DNA of 36,379 bases from Lentisphaeria bacterium (GCA_017455665.1 JAFSZN010000005.1:1-36379); one strand, 5' to 3'. Numbered from the stretch's first letter, positions 22,247-31,244 are shown. Program-made: numbers and translations. The notes: a model not told the origin generated them from the letters alone.

Positions 22247-24886
22247 TTACCGTCTGAAGTCCGGGAGACCGTTTTGCGTATTGGTGCGGACCGGGATGCC
22301 GTCGCCGCTGATCAGGCGGGTCGACACCGAGATGATGAGGTTGTCCTTGTGCGATTCGGCTGCGGACTCGGTGAAGAGGCGCCCGATGAGCGGGATGTCC
22401 GCGTAGATGGGCCATCTGTCGCTGAGCTGGCCGTGCGTATCGGAGAGGATGCCGCCGATGACCACGGTTTGGCCGTCGTAGACCTTGATGGTGGTCTGGA
22501 CTTCACGGTTGGAGATTTCCGGCATCTTGAGGGTCATGGGATACTCGTCGCCGGACGCGAATTCGCCGATCACGTAGTTGTAGCTGTAGTCGGACCAGCC
22601 GGTGAGGTCGGTAACCGAGGGATTCAGCTCCAGGCGGATCGTGTAGTTGTTGGGCTGAAGGGTCGGCGTGACGGTCAGGCTGGTGCCGATGTCGCGCGCC
22701 GGGCCGAATTCCGGATAGGACGGCTCGAACGTGACGCTGGAGCCGCAGCTGGTGGAGATCTCAGGTTCGGTCCAGCGTTCCGGGAAGTACATCTGACGGA
22801 CCATCTGCACCTGCGCCTGGCGGCCGGAAACGGTCACGACTTTCGGCGTGGAAAGGATTTCCGAACGGTCGGTGCGGTCAATGGCGTTGATCGTGAGGAA
22901 GAGGCTCCAGCTGCCGCCGGGGCCGAAGTTCGGGATCAGGTTCAGGTTGTTCACGAGCGTGTTGTCGGAGAAGCCGGAGCTGATCGCCGGAGACGTGAAC
23001 GTGAAATTCCAGTGGTCGCCTTCGCCGTTGCCGTGTGCGAGAGTCCAGTCGAAACCGAGTTCTTCCAGGTCGTTCATCTTGATCTCGACCATCTTGGACT
23101 CGATGAGGATCAGCGGATCCTGCATGTCCATGTCGCGGATGGCAAATTCAAGCTGGCGGATGTTTTCCGGGGTGTTCACGACGGTGAGCTTGTTGGCGCG
23201 TGCGTCGTAGGCAATGGAGGAACCGTCTTCGAACGGGATGCCGCTCTCGGAGAAATAGGTGCGGAGAGTTTCGGGCGCGATCGAGGTGACGCGCATGCTG
23301 TCCGGATCGTTCTCTATGCTGCTGGGGCTGACATTCGCGAAACCTGCGTCGACCTGTCCGAGCGTGTCTTCCTGCGTGATGCCGTCGCCGATACCCTCGG
23401 CACGCATGTTGCCGACGATGCGGAGAATGGTCGCCTGGCGGATCGGGATGTAGCGCGTGACCATGTCGCTGACGTCGGAGCCGGAGCCGATCGTGATGAT
23501 CTTGTCGGTTTCGTCGATGCGGAAGTTAAGGCCGGTGATCTTGCAGATGTAGCGGATGACTTCGTACAACGGGATCTGGTCAAGGTTGAGGGTGACAGTC
23601 TTGTCAGCGTATTTTTCGGACTGCGGGACGATGATGTTGAAGCCTTCGCCCTGCGGGTCGAGGTCCTTGCTGCGCGCACGGAGCATCGAAATCGCGGAGG
23701 TGACATCGGCGCCTTCGAATTCGATGTGGTCGATCATCAGGTCGTTCAGGCGGTTGTAAAGCTCGTTGCCCGCGGCTTCGTAGGGATCGGCGGAGCCGGT
23801 GATCACGATATTGCGGACATCGGGAATGCTCTCGACCCAGCTCCAGTCGGACTGCGCCTGCTCGCGGAGAAGCTCGTTATAGGCGCGGACGTCGGCAATG
23901 GCGTAGAGCCTGCGGTAGATCTTTTCAAGAAGGGTGATGGCGTTCTCGTTGTAGGGGTCCTTCACCAGGATCTGCTCCATCTTGTCGCGCGCTTCATCCC
24001 ACTGGTCGTTCTGGTAGAGGAACTGACCGGCGCGGAACAGGAGGTTGATCTCGCGCTGGCGTTCGTCATAGCGCGGATCAACGGCGTTGAGGCTGGTCTC
24101 GTTCCAGAAGTTCTGGCTGTCGATGAGCTCCTGGGTCGTCTTGATCATGGAATCGGCGTTGGTGGCGAACTGCTCTTTTTTCTTCACGGGATCCTTGGCG
24201 ATCTCGACCTGAAGCGCGGCGCTGTCATAGGGTTCGCCGGGAAGGATGCCGAGGTAGTAGACGACCTTGGCATAGGTGAGGTCCGTGATGAGTTTCGGAC
24301 CGATTTCAAGGATCTCGTCGTTCCGGCTGGTATCGGCGATGAGGAGAAGCTTGTTGAATTCCTTTTCGCACTGCTCCAGAAGGGCGTTGCCGTAAAGGAT
24401 CTGAGCTTTCTTGCGTTCGGCGGCAAGACGGTCCGCGAAAACGACCCGGGTCGGAGAGACCTCGCACTTTTCAAGTTCGGCCTTCGCATCGTCGAAGAGC
24501 TTGAACGCTTCCTCGAACTGCTTTTCGTTCGTGCGCGTGATCGCCTTTGCAAGCAGCTCGTTGAACAGAGCTTCGTTCTCAAGCAGATCCGCTTCCACAG
24601 CGTTCGAAATTTCCAGTTCATCGCCGGAAAGAACGGGTTCTTCCGTTTCGGCTTCAACTTCCGTTTCGGCTTCAACTGCCGTTTCGGATTCAGCTTCGGC
24701 CTCGACGGCAGACGCTTCGTCGGCGGAAGCCGTTTCCTCCGCGGTTTCCGTTACTGCCGCATCAGCATCCGCCGGCACGGTCTCGTCCTGAGCGGAAAGC
24801 ATCAGGGACGTCACACCGAACGCGAGCGCGAAAACGGCCGCGGGCCGGAGGAACGGGCGAAGAAAACAATGGGGTCTCATCTTCAT
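22247..24886 (-). CDS. Secretin-family outer membrane protein B (Amuc_1098-like)
   Basis: 879 aa. Signal peptide (FALAFGVTSLMLSA|Q), an acidic Ala/Glu/Thr linker with short repeats (residues about 35-90), a long helical TPR-like region, and N1-type modules (VTLNLDQIPLYEVIRYICKITGLNFRI). The secretin domain has SKMVEIKMNDLEELGFDW, RSEILSTPKVVTVSGRQAQ, VVIGGILSDT and PIYADIPLIGRLF...LIISVSTRLI. It is a diverged paralogue of the downstream secretin with the same domain plan but a different N-terminus. AAGGA lies 8 nt before ATG 24886. Whether the two form one hetero-oligomeric channel or two separate ones cannot be told from sequence. Confidence 0.88.
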   Translation of the reverse strand: MKMRPHCFLRPFLRPAAVFALAFGVTSLMLSAQDETVPADADAAVTETAEETASADEASAVEAEAESETAVEAETEVEAETEEPVLSGDELEISNAVEADLLENEALFNELLAKAITRTNEKQFEEAFKLFDDAKAELEKCEVSPTRVVFADRLAAERKKAQILYGNALLEQCEKEFNKLLLIADTSRNDEILEIGPKLITDLTYAKVVYYLGILPGEPYDSAALQVEIAKDPVKKKEQFATNADSMIKTTQELIDSQNFWNETSLNAVDPRYDERQREINLLFRAGQFLYQNDQWDEARDKMEQILVKDPYNENAITLLEKIYRRLYAIADVRAYNELLREQAQSDWSWVESIPDVRNIVITGSADPYEAAGNELYNRLNDLMIDHIEFEGADVTSAISMLRARSKDLDPQGEGFNIIVPQSEKYADKTVTLNLDQIPLYEVIRYICKITGLNFRIDETDKIITIGSGSDVSDMVTRYIPIRQATILRIVGNMRAEGIGDGITQEDTLGQVDAGFANVSPSSIENDPDSMRVTSIAPETLRTYFSESGIPFEDGSSIAYDARANKLTVVNTPENIRQLEFAIRDMDMQDPLILIESKMVEIKMNDLEELGFDWTLAHGNGEGDHWNFTFTSPAISSGFSDNTLVNNLNLIPNFGPGGSWSLFLTINAIDRTDRSEILSTPKVVTVSGRQAQVQMVRQMYFPERWTEPEISTSCGSSVTFEPSYPEFGPARDIGTSLTVTPTLQPNNYTIRLELNPSVTDLTGWSDYSYNYVIGEFASGDEYPMTLKMPEISNREVQTTIKVYDGQTVVIGGILSDTHGQLSDRWPIYADIPLIGRLFTESAAESHKDNLIISVSTRLISGDGIPVRTNTQNGLPDFRR

Positions 24887-24956
24887 TGTCTCATCCTTGG
24901 TTGTTTTTATTTTGAATTATTGATTATGTATCAACGTGATAAGGGTTATACGCGGG

Positions 24957-26186
24957 TTATCTCTGCCTCTGAAGGAAGGGGGAGTCATCTCTCCGGGTCG
25001 GGGTGGTCGGGGGCGTGCCGGGCGGAAGCGTCCGGCCGTTCGTGGTCGTGGGGGGCGTGCCGGGCGGAAGCGTTCTGCCGGCATCCGTCGCGGTTTCCTT
25101 CGGGGCAAGCCCGATCTTGATGGTCTCTGGATTATCGCCGACGGATTCGACGACGACATCCTTCGTGACCGGATCGGCGGAAACGACCTTGTAGACTTCC
25201 TTGCCGGTCTTGTCCGTGCCGAGGGAGAATTCGGCGCCGACGGAGGAAATGAACTTGCGGCCGAGCAGGACGTTGAGGAATCTCACGCGGGGGGCGGGAT
25301 CGTAGACGGGCTGCTTGGGACGGCAGGCGATGCGTTCGACCTTGCCGACGCGCTGGATATAGACGACCGGGGTCTGCGTCTTGTCATCGACTTCGATGTC
25401 GACGACGCTGAAATCGACATTGTTGTTCTTGAACGTGCCGACATCGATGCGGACGAATTCGGATCTCTTGCGGTTGTTGCGGACCACATTGAAGGTGGCC
25501 TGCCAGTTCTTCTTGTCCTCCTTGGTCATGTCGACGGAGACGAGTTCCAGGCCGGTGAAACGCTGCTGGCTGATCGCATCGACATAGACCTGCGTGATGT
25601 ATTTCGGATGGCTTGCCGCATCGGTGGGATCGGTCTTCGCCTTGAATTCCTGTATGAGGGAGAACCCGTCGTTGTCCTCATCCGAATCGGGATGCGTGTA
25701 TTCGGCGGAAATGTTCTGTTCCTTTTCCCACTCGTCCGGGATGCCGTTGCCGTTCTGGTCGGCCTTGCCGGCGAGCTCGTTTTCTTCGACTTTGACGCGG
25801 GGCGCGAGCGCCTTGCCGCAAGCAGGGCACTTGCCGTTCTTCGTCTCGCCGATGGCGGGATAGGCATTTGCGGGGATGAGGGCGTGGCAGAAAACACATT
25901 CCGCCATGGGATAGGGAGCCATCATCTGCGTTTTATTCGCAACGTCCTCGACGGACGCGACCGTATTCCAGTCGGAGAAGATCGTTTCCATCTTGTACTT
26001 GGGGCCGACGGAGAAATCAATGGATTCGTAATCGGACGGCTTCTGGACCGGGTTCACCTTGGCGTCGACGTACTTGTTCTGCGCCCGCTGGATAAACATC
26101 AGCTGATAGTAAAGCAAAGCCGTGAAAATGATGAGCAGTGCGGCTAAAATTATTTTTTCGTAATGCGCTTGAAGAAACTTTTTCAT
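24957..26186 (-). CDS. Membrane-anchored protein with zinc ribbon and calcium-binding loops (Amuc_1099-like position)
   Basis: 409 aa. One transmembrane helix (about residues 11-31), then a periplasmic part. A CVFC...CPAC zinc-ribbon-like pair (about 97-124) is followed by DQNGNGIPDEWEKEQ and DSDEDNDGFSLIQEFKAKTDPTD. These are Asp/Asn-rich EF-hand or thrombospondin-3-like calcium loops common in PVC secreted proteins. A beta-rich domain and a Pro/Thr tail with the duplicated unit GRTLPPGTPPTT end the protein. Its position between the secretin and the Amuc_1100-type gene matches Amuc_1099, which also sits there in Akkermansia. It lies 15 nt after the preceding gene and 70 bp before secretin B. 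A PilP-like bridge to the secretin is inference. Confidence 0.72.
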   Translation of the reverse strand: MKKFLQAHYEKIILAALLIIFTALLYYQLMFIQRAQNKYVDAKVNPVQKPSDYESIDFSVGPKYKMETIFSDWNTVASVEDVANKTQMMAPYPMAECVFCHALIPANAYPAIGETKNGKCPACGKALAPRVKVEENELAGKADQNGNGIPDEWEKEQNISAEYTHPDSDEDNDGFSLIQEFKAKTDPTDAASHPKYITQVYVDAISQQRFTGLELVSVDMTKEDKKNWQATFNVVRNNRKRSEFVRIDVGTFKNNNVDFSVVDIEVDDKTQTPVVYIQRVGKVERIACRPKQPVYDPAPRVRFLNVLLGRKFISSVGAEFSLGTDKTGKEVYKVVSADPVTKDVVVESVGDNPETIKIGLAPKETATDAGRTLPPGTPPTTTNGRTLPPGTPPTTPTRRDDSPFLQRQR

Positions 26187-26201
26187 GTCAGGGCTGCTCC
26201 A

Positions 26202-27827
26202 TCATTGGGGGGTGATATTGTCGGCACGATAGAACAGATAATTCACCACGATCGTGCATTTGATCTCGTCCCGGACTTCGCCGACCAGGACCTTGCCGTA
26301 TTCCGGGTGATGCGGGTCAGTAAGGTCGTATGTGCTGGTGGACAGCGCCGCGGCGGCCTGCTCGGCGGCAGTCTGCTGCTGAGTCGCGTTGTTGTCGGCC
26401 GGCGGCGCGCCGGGGATCCCGCCCTGCGCGGTGGTGCGGCGGACCGTGGTCCCGAGGCTGTCCGTATGGGAGGCAACAACGGCGTTGGCGTTGATCAGGT
26501 CTTCATAGGGAGCGGAGAACTTGATGTCGTTGATGACGTAGACGCGGTCGGTCTTGTACGCCCCCTGAAGGGAATTGATGAAAGCGTTGATCGCGTCCAT
26601 GGAGGCGGTCATTTCCAGGGTATAGGTGAAAGAGAGGATCGGGCCTTCGGCATCGCTGTCCATGGTGGAGCCGTAGAACACGCCGGCATTCATGGAAAGG
26701 AGCTGTTTGATCCCGGCATCCTTCATCCTGCGGAAGAGGTCTTCCTTGATCTGGAAGTTGCGGATGATCGGGATGACCATTTCGGGCACGGGGAGCGCCT
26801 GGCGGTTGAGGTTCTTGCCGTAGATGAAATCCTGAACGAGGCGTTCCCTTTCGATCGGATCGTCCTCGGGAAGGCCGGGGATGACATCGGAGGCAAGGTA
26901 TTTCTCGTAAAGGAAGTCGATGTAGTTCTTGCAGTCGCGCTGGCGCATCAGGCGCGGAAGCCCGAGGGCGTCAAGGAAGAGCTCATGCGCGACTCTGTCG
27001 TTCACGTTCTCAAGCGTATGCGCCTGGACGTCTTCGCGGAAGATGGCGAAAGCCTGCGCGAACTTGGCGGCGGCGGCTTTGCGGAAATCCTCGGCGCGGG
27101 CGGGATTGACCACTTCCGGGGCTTCGATGATCTGATTGAACAGCTTTTCGAAGAGCTGTGAGCGTTCGGACTGGATGGTATCGGGGATCACGAACGTGTC
27201 GTCTTCGGATTCCTGGTGGATCTCCTTGTAGAGATCGGCGAGCATGCCGCGGAGCGTATCCTCGTCGAAGGAAAGGACCACGCGTCTGACGTCGGCCGGC
27301 TGTTTGGTTTCGGGATCGAGTTTGACCATATTGCCGGAATCAAGCGCGCATTCGAACACCGCTTTTTCCTCGTCGGTCGGAGGTTCGGGGGTCGCAGGCT
27401 TGGCATCGGCGACTTCCTCTTCGCCCTCTTCCTCGCCCTCTTCCGGTTCGACTTTCGGTTTGGGCTTGGCGACAAGGCTCGGGTCAAGCGGAAGCTCGAC
27501 CTTGAGTTCGGCGGGGGAAGCGATGTTCTTCAGGAGCTTGAGCAGAGCCGGACGATAGGGCTTGCCGAAGTGGCGGTAGATCTGAACGTTTTTCTTGCTC
27601 AGGACCTCGGTATCCGCCTTGATCTTCGTCTCGCTTTCCTCCACGCTGTTGGGCTTGCGTGCGGAGTCGATGGATTCGATGATCCTGGCGTTTTCATCAA
27701 TCGTCGCCATGGACTCGGTGACCGTCCGCCTCTTGCCCTCGCAGAAGACCATAAGGACAATACTGCCGACGAGCGTAAGGGCCAAAATGACCGCGAGGAC
27801 GATATTTTTCAGGATAAACTGTTTCAT
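26202..27827 (-). CDS. Single-pass inner-membrane protein (Amuc_1100 / PilO-like position)
   Basis: 541 aa. N-terminal transmembrane helix (residues about 7-28), then a coiled-coil-like stretch, an acidic Pro/Glu linker (KVEPEEGEEEGEEEVAD), a long helical region, and a C-terminal alpha/beta domain (ILSFTYTLEMTASMDAINAFINSL...VYVINDIKFSAP) of the ferredoxin-like kind found in PilO/GspM. Amuc_1100 of Akkermansia, known as a TLR2-active envelope protein, has this plan but is only about 317 aa; the extra length is mainly the linker and helical insert. It overlaps the PilM-PilN gene by 4 nt (ATGA). The homology is inferred from architecture and synteny, not from clear sequence identity. Confidence 0.7.
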   Translation of the reverse strand: MKQFILKNIVLAVILALTLVGSIVLMVFCEGKRRTVTESMATIDENARIIESIDSARKPNSVEESETKIKADTEVLSKKNVQIYRHFGKPYRPALLKLLKNIASPAELKVELPLDPSLVAKPKPKVEPEEGEEEGEEEVADAKPATPEPPTDEEKAVFECALDSGNMVKLDPETKQPADVRRVVLSFDEDTLRGMLADLYKEIHQESEDDTFVIPDTIQSERSQLFEKLFNQIIEAPEVVNPARAEDFRKAAAAKFAQAFAIFREDVQAHTLENVNDRVAHELFLDALGLPRLMRQRDCKNYIDFLYEKYLASDVIPGLPEDDPIERERLVQDFIYGKNLNRQALPVPEMVIPIIRNFQIKEDLFRRMKDAGIKQLLSMNAGVFYGSTMDSDAEGPILSFTYTLEMTASMDAINAFINSLQGAYKTDRVYVINDIKFSAPYEDLINANAVVASHTDSLGTTVRRTTAQGGIPGAPPADNNATQQQTAAEQAAAALSTSTYDLTDPHHPEYGKVLVGEVRDEIKCTIVVNYLFYRADNITPQ

Positions 27828-29719
27828 TCTTCTTCCTCCTTATCGTCTTCGGACGGAATGGGTGAGAGCTTTTTGGCAAGCGCCTTTTCGAATTCCGGCG
27901 AGTCGATGGGTTCCGTCAGTTCGACGGCAAGCAGGAACTTGCGGATGGTAAGATGGTCGCAGATGTCGCGCCCTTCGTCATAGACGATCTTGATTTCTTC
28001 GTCCTTCGCCTTGAAAATGCTGCTGTTTTCCTTCATTTTCGAGGTGATGTTGTTGATGGCGGCGCTGCGGTCGTTCAGCCAGCTGTCGTTCTTTTCGCAG
28101 ATGACGTAGGCGACCATGTTGACCCAGGTCAGGGCGTTGCTTGCGGTCCCGTCCGCATCGTTCGCCGGCTCGTTGCTGTCCTCGGGCATGTTCATCGACA
28201 GCTGCCCGCCGTTGTTCTGGGCCGCTTCGGGGTTATTGGCGGCGGTCGTGGCTGTGGTGGCGCTCTTGATCTGTGCGCTGGGCGCGTTCGAGATCGAGAA
28301 ATCGCTCAGCCAGACGTTATCGGGGATGCAGGTACGGATAAGCGAGTAGAACGCGATGAAGTTGTTGCGTTTCTTCAGGAGTTCAACGGCTTCATCGAAT
28401 TCGCCGTTTGCGGCAGTGAGCTTGCTGCTGGCATCCTTCACGCGTTTCTGGATCGCTTCGCGCTTGGCGACTTCGCGACTGAAGTCTTCGCTCTTGGCGG
28501 CGATGTTTTCCGCCTGCTGCGACATGGTCCAGAGCGTGATGCCGAAAAAGAGCAGCACGACGGCCGCCGACGCAAAGAAGAAGGGTCGTTTCGAGCGGAA
28601 TTCGTTCTGCTTGCGGATGTAGTCGGGGATCAGGGAGATCTCGACCGGCGACGTGCCGATGCGGCGAAGCGCCAGGCCGATCGTTTCCGCGTACAGGTGC
28701 GCGACCTCGGAGAGGACCTGCTGGTCGACCGCGGGACCGATGCCGACGACCTGGAACGGGTTCAGGTATTCGACCGGGATCCGGAGTTTTTCCGAGAAGA
28801 ACCGGGGGGTATACGGGAGGATGGAGGTACCGCCGGCGAGGAAGAGCTTTTCCGGCTTGCGGCCCTTCTGGGTGGCGCGGTAGACGTTGATGGAACGGTT
28901 GATCTCGCCGTGGAGACGCGTCATGACGTTGCGGACGATCTTGGAGACGGCGGAGGCGACTTCCGAATCGGATTCCTCATAAGCGCCGCCGAGGGAGACA
29001 TAACCGTGTTTGCGCTTCATCTCTTCCGCGTCCGCGTAGGAGATGTTGAATTCCTTAGCGATCTGCTGGGTGATGGTGTCGCCCGCGATCGGAATGGTGC
29101 GGACGAAGAAGCGGGAGCCGTCGATGAAAATGAGGGTGGAGCAGCGGCCGCCGATGTCGAGGATCATCTGGCATTCGTTGGAGCCGACGTTGTTCGCGCG
29201 GGCGCTGTTGTAGCAGGAGGTGCCGGCGACTTCAATGAGGATGATGCGCTTGCCGAGCTTTTCGATGAGCTCGGAGATGCGGGAGACTTCCTGCTTCTTC
29301 ACGATGACGATCATGGCGTCGATCTCGCTGCCGTCGGCGTCCGCGGTGGGCAGGAGGAGCTGGGAATCCCACACGACCTCGTCCGAGGAGAACGGGATCG
29401 CCTGCTGCGCTTCGTAGGAAATGATCTCCTGTATCTTGTCCTTGTCCGTGGTCATCGCGGGGATCTTGACGAACCGGACGAAGGCATTCTTGCCGGAGAG
29501 GGAGACATAGACGTCGCGAGCGGTGAAGCCGTTCGTCTTGATGACGTCGGTGAGCGTCTTGAGGATCACGTCCTCGGGCGGCTCATCGGAGGAGAACTCG
29601 TATTCCGTATATGCGAAGCGTTCCAGGGTCAGACTCTGCCCGGGAACATACGAGAATTCGGCAGCTTTGATGCTGTCGCCGCCAATGTCGATGCAGAGGA
29701 TTAAGTTTTGCTGTGCCAT
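27824..29719 (-). CDS. PilM-PilN fusion, actin-like assembly protein (Amuc_1101-like)
   Basis: 631 aa. Residues 1-355 form a PilM/FtsA-type actin fold with CIDIGGDSIKAAEF, ILDIGGRCSTLIF and KLFLAGGTSILP at the nucleotide site. It continues into a PilN-like half: ISLIPDYIR (361-369), a transmembrane helix (about 379-398), a coiled coil (402-445) and a periplasmic alpha/beta domain containing a long Asn/Ala-rich loop. In type IV pilus systems PilM and PilN are separate, and PilM binds the PilN N-terminal INLLP peptide. Here the equivalent ISLIP is joined directly to the PilM domain. It has a very acidic C-terminus (DDKEEEE). It starts 3 nt after the upstream gene and overlaps the downstream one. 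Confidence 0.85.
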   Translation of the reverse strand: MAQQNLILCIDIGGDSIKAAEFSYVPGQSLTLERFAYTEYEFSSDEPPEDVILKTLTDVIKTNGFTARDVYVSLSGKNAFVRFVKIPAMTTDKDKIQEIISYEAQQAIPFSSDEVVWDSQLLLPTADADGSEIDAMIVIVKKQEVSRISELIEKLGKRIILIEVAGTSCYNSARANNVGSNECQMILDIGGRCSTLIFIDGSRFFVRTIPIAGDTITQQIAKEFNISYADAEEMKRKHGYVSLGGAYEESDSEVASAVSKIVRNVMTRLHGEINRSINVYRATQKGRKPEKLFLAGGTSILPYTPRFFSEKLRIPVEYLNPFQVVGIGPAVDQQVLSEVAHLYAETIGLALRRIGTSPVEISLIPDYIRKQNEFRSKRPFFFASAAVVLLFFGITLWTMSQQAENIAAKSEDFSREVAKREAIQKRVKDASSKLTAANGEFDEAVELLKKRNNFIAFYSLIRTCIPDNVWLSDFSISNAPSAQIKSATTATTAANNPEAAQNNGGQLSMNMPEDSNEPANDADGTASNALTWVNMVAYVICEKNDSWLNDRSAAINNITSKMKENSSIFKAKDEEIKIVYDEGRDICDHLTIRKFLLAVELTEPIDSPEFEKALAKKLSPIPSEDDKEEEE

Positions 29720-29722
29720 CGG

Positions 29723-30574
29723 TTATTTCCCCGCGGATTCTTTGATAGGTTCAAACCGGTCGAAGAGAACCCATGCGAACGGGGTTTTCGAAACGGGAAG
29801 CAATTCATCCGGCATATATTTGAAGGTCTGAGGATTGAACTTGTTCTGGATGATGTAATTGAAGAGCTTTGCCGTGGAGGCGAGGGTGGGCGTGCCGTCG
29901 TTGCCGTCGCCCTTGAGGAGCGTGTAAAACAGCTTGGCGCGCTGATTGGCGCCCTGGTTCTTCTCAAGGCGGGCGAAGACATCCTTGCCACAGACCTGGC
30001 AGGTGGACACGGGGCGTCCGCCGTAGGTGATGGTGACGCCCACGGGAAGGTCGCTGGCGTATTTCTTCAGGTCGTTCGTAATCTTGTTGTAATCTTTCGA
30101 GATGTCGCCGGACGAACCGTCGAACGCGAAATACCGGTAGATGACTTCGGGCGGGATCATCATGCGGACGAAATGGCGCTTGTCGTCGGCCTGAAGGGAG
30201 GCGAGCGTCTGCTTGCCGCCGATGACGGACCAGGTGATGTTGCCGCGGTCGTCGGGGGTAGGCACGAATATGTTGATTTCGACTTCGACATTGTCGAGCC
30301 ACTTCGGCCACTGGGCGGCGGATTTGGGCTTGTTGGTGGTAAACGCGACGTCGACCGCAAGCCAGTGCTTGGCATTGCTCATGTCACGTTCGTTCAGGCG
30401 CATGTCGATCACGCGCTCCTCATTCTCGATCTTGAAAAACGGAGTGAAAGTCTGGGAAATGTTGACAGCCTTCCCGTCTTTCGGGAACTCAATCGCCCAG
30501 CTGCTGGAGCGGGCGGTCTGAGCGGAAACGGTAAATGCCGCGGCCGCGAAAAGTGCGATGAGAAGTTTTTTCAT
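29723..30574 (-). CDS. Secreted protein at the head of the secretin operon (Amuc_1102-like)
   Basis: 283 aa. The signal peptide MKKLLIALFAAAAFTVSA|Q is followed by a beta-rich periplasmic domain (WAIEFPKDGKAVNISQTFTPFFKIENEERVIDM, ALDVAFTT-like strands), a central ITYGGRPVSTCQVCGKD with a single CxxC pair, and a helical C-terminal part. Amuc_1102 in Akkermansia occupies the same place, next to the PilM-like gene; its function is not established. The start at 30574 is the signal peptide Met with AGAGG upstream; the 17 codons above it are not protein-like. It is the first gene after the promoter at 30632-30660. Confidence 0.72.
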   Translation of the reverse strand: MKKLLIALFAAAAFTVSAQTARSSSWAIEFPKDGKAVNISQTFTPFFKIENEERVIDMRLNERDMSNAKHWLAVDVAFTTNKPKSAAQWPKWLDNVEVEINIFVPTPDDRGNITWSVIGGKQTLASLQADDKRHFVRMMIPPEVIYRYFAFDGSSGDISKDYNKITNDLKKYASDLPVGVTITYGGRPVSTCQVCGKDVFARLEKNQGANQRAKLFYTLLKGDGNDGTPTLASTAKLFNYIIQNKFNPQTFKYMPDELLPVSKTPFAWVLFDRFEPIKESAGK

Positions 30575-30631
30575 GGTTCCAGACCTCTTCGTGGGTTGTT
30601 GCTTGAGAAGACTACGCATATCCAAGAATAG

Positions 30632-30660
30632 AAAATACTCTTGTTTTCCAATTCTTTCAA
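30632..30660 (-). promoter_or_regulatory. Promoter of the six-gene secretin operon
   Basis: Minus strand TTGAAA (30655-30660), 17-bp spacer, TATTTT (30632-30637), 58 bp before the first start codon. Confidence 0.6.
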
Positions 30661-30725
30661 GTGCGTTTCTCCAAAAAATCAGATTATTTTTTTTAATCCC
30701 GGAACTTTTTTGCTCCGTTCAGGTT

Positions 30726-31130
30726 TCAGTTCTGCGTTTCCGAAGCGGGTTTCTCCTCCACGGCGGCGGCAGTTTCCGCAACCGTTTCAGCGGGTTTCAC
30801 GGCGTCCGCCGCAGCCGTTTCGGCAGGTTTTTCCGTCCCGGGATCCGCCATCGCGATGGAAGACTCTTCGACAACGCTGGAATCAGCGGTCTGCATGTGG
30901 CCGGCGACGATGGCGGAAGCGAGCGTGAGGACGAAGAAGATGGAAATGCACCAGACGGTGAGCTTGGAAAGATGGCTCATCGCCTGCGCGCCGAAAACGC
31001 TTTCGCCGAGTCCGCCGAACGCGGAGCCGAAGCCGCCGCCGCTTTTGGACGGCTGAACAAGAATGAGGGCGATGAGAAGCACCGCCAGAATCACGACCAG
31101 CGTGTTGAGGATTGTCGCAAGTGTCGACAT
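30726..31130 (-). CDS. secG: Protein translocase subunit SecG
   Basis: 134 aa subunit of the SecYEG channel. The N-terminal hydrophobic helix (MSTLATILNTLVVILAVLLIALILVQ) is followed by the family's Gly-rich loop (SKSGGGFGSAFGG...VFGAQA) and a second helix (KLTVWCISIFFVLTLASAIVAG). A long Ala/Glu/Val/Thr-rich tail (about 50 residues) extends beyond the usual SecG length, as in several other phyla. AAGG lies upstream of ATG 31130. It has its own promoter (31212-31239). Confidence 0.92.
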   Translation of the reverse strand: MSTLATILNTLVVILAVLLIALILVQPSKSGGGFGSAFGGLGESVFGAQAMSHLSKLTVWCISIFFVLTLASAIVAGHMQTADSSVVEESSIAMADPGTEKPAETAAADAVKPAETVAETAAAVEEKPASETQN

Positions 31131-31211
31131 TTTCTATACCTTTATCATTTTTGAGTTAAAATTCGATGACGAATGCCCCGTCAGGGCACAATCCCGCATC
31201 GGTAATTCTAA

Positions 31212-31239
31212 AACATAGCACTCATTTTTCCGTTTTCAA
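31212..31239 (-). promoter_or_regulatory. secG promoter
   Basis: Minus strand TTGAAA (31234-31239), 16-bp spacer, TATGTT (31212-31217). The leader of about 75 nt contains a small TGCCC/GGGCA hairpin near 31173-31187. Confidence 0.55.
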
Positions 31240-31244
31240 GCGCG

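Noticed and set aside
24640..24720. Separate DNA repeat in the secretin B 5' region
   Set aside because: The short repeats are explained by the Glu/Ala/Thr/Val coding pattern of the acidic linker; no independent element is indicated.
20861..25120. A 1419-codon open frame on the plus strand opposite the two secretins
   Set aside because: It is an antisense shadow of GC-rich, codon-biased genes; its protein is Asp/Val/Arg/Gly-rich without any domain, and both secretins on the other strand are unmistakable.
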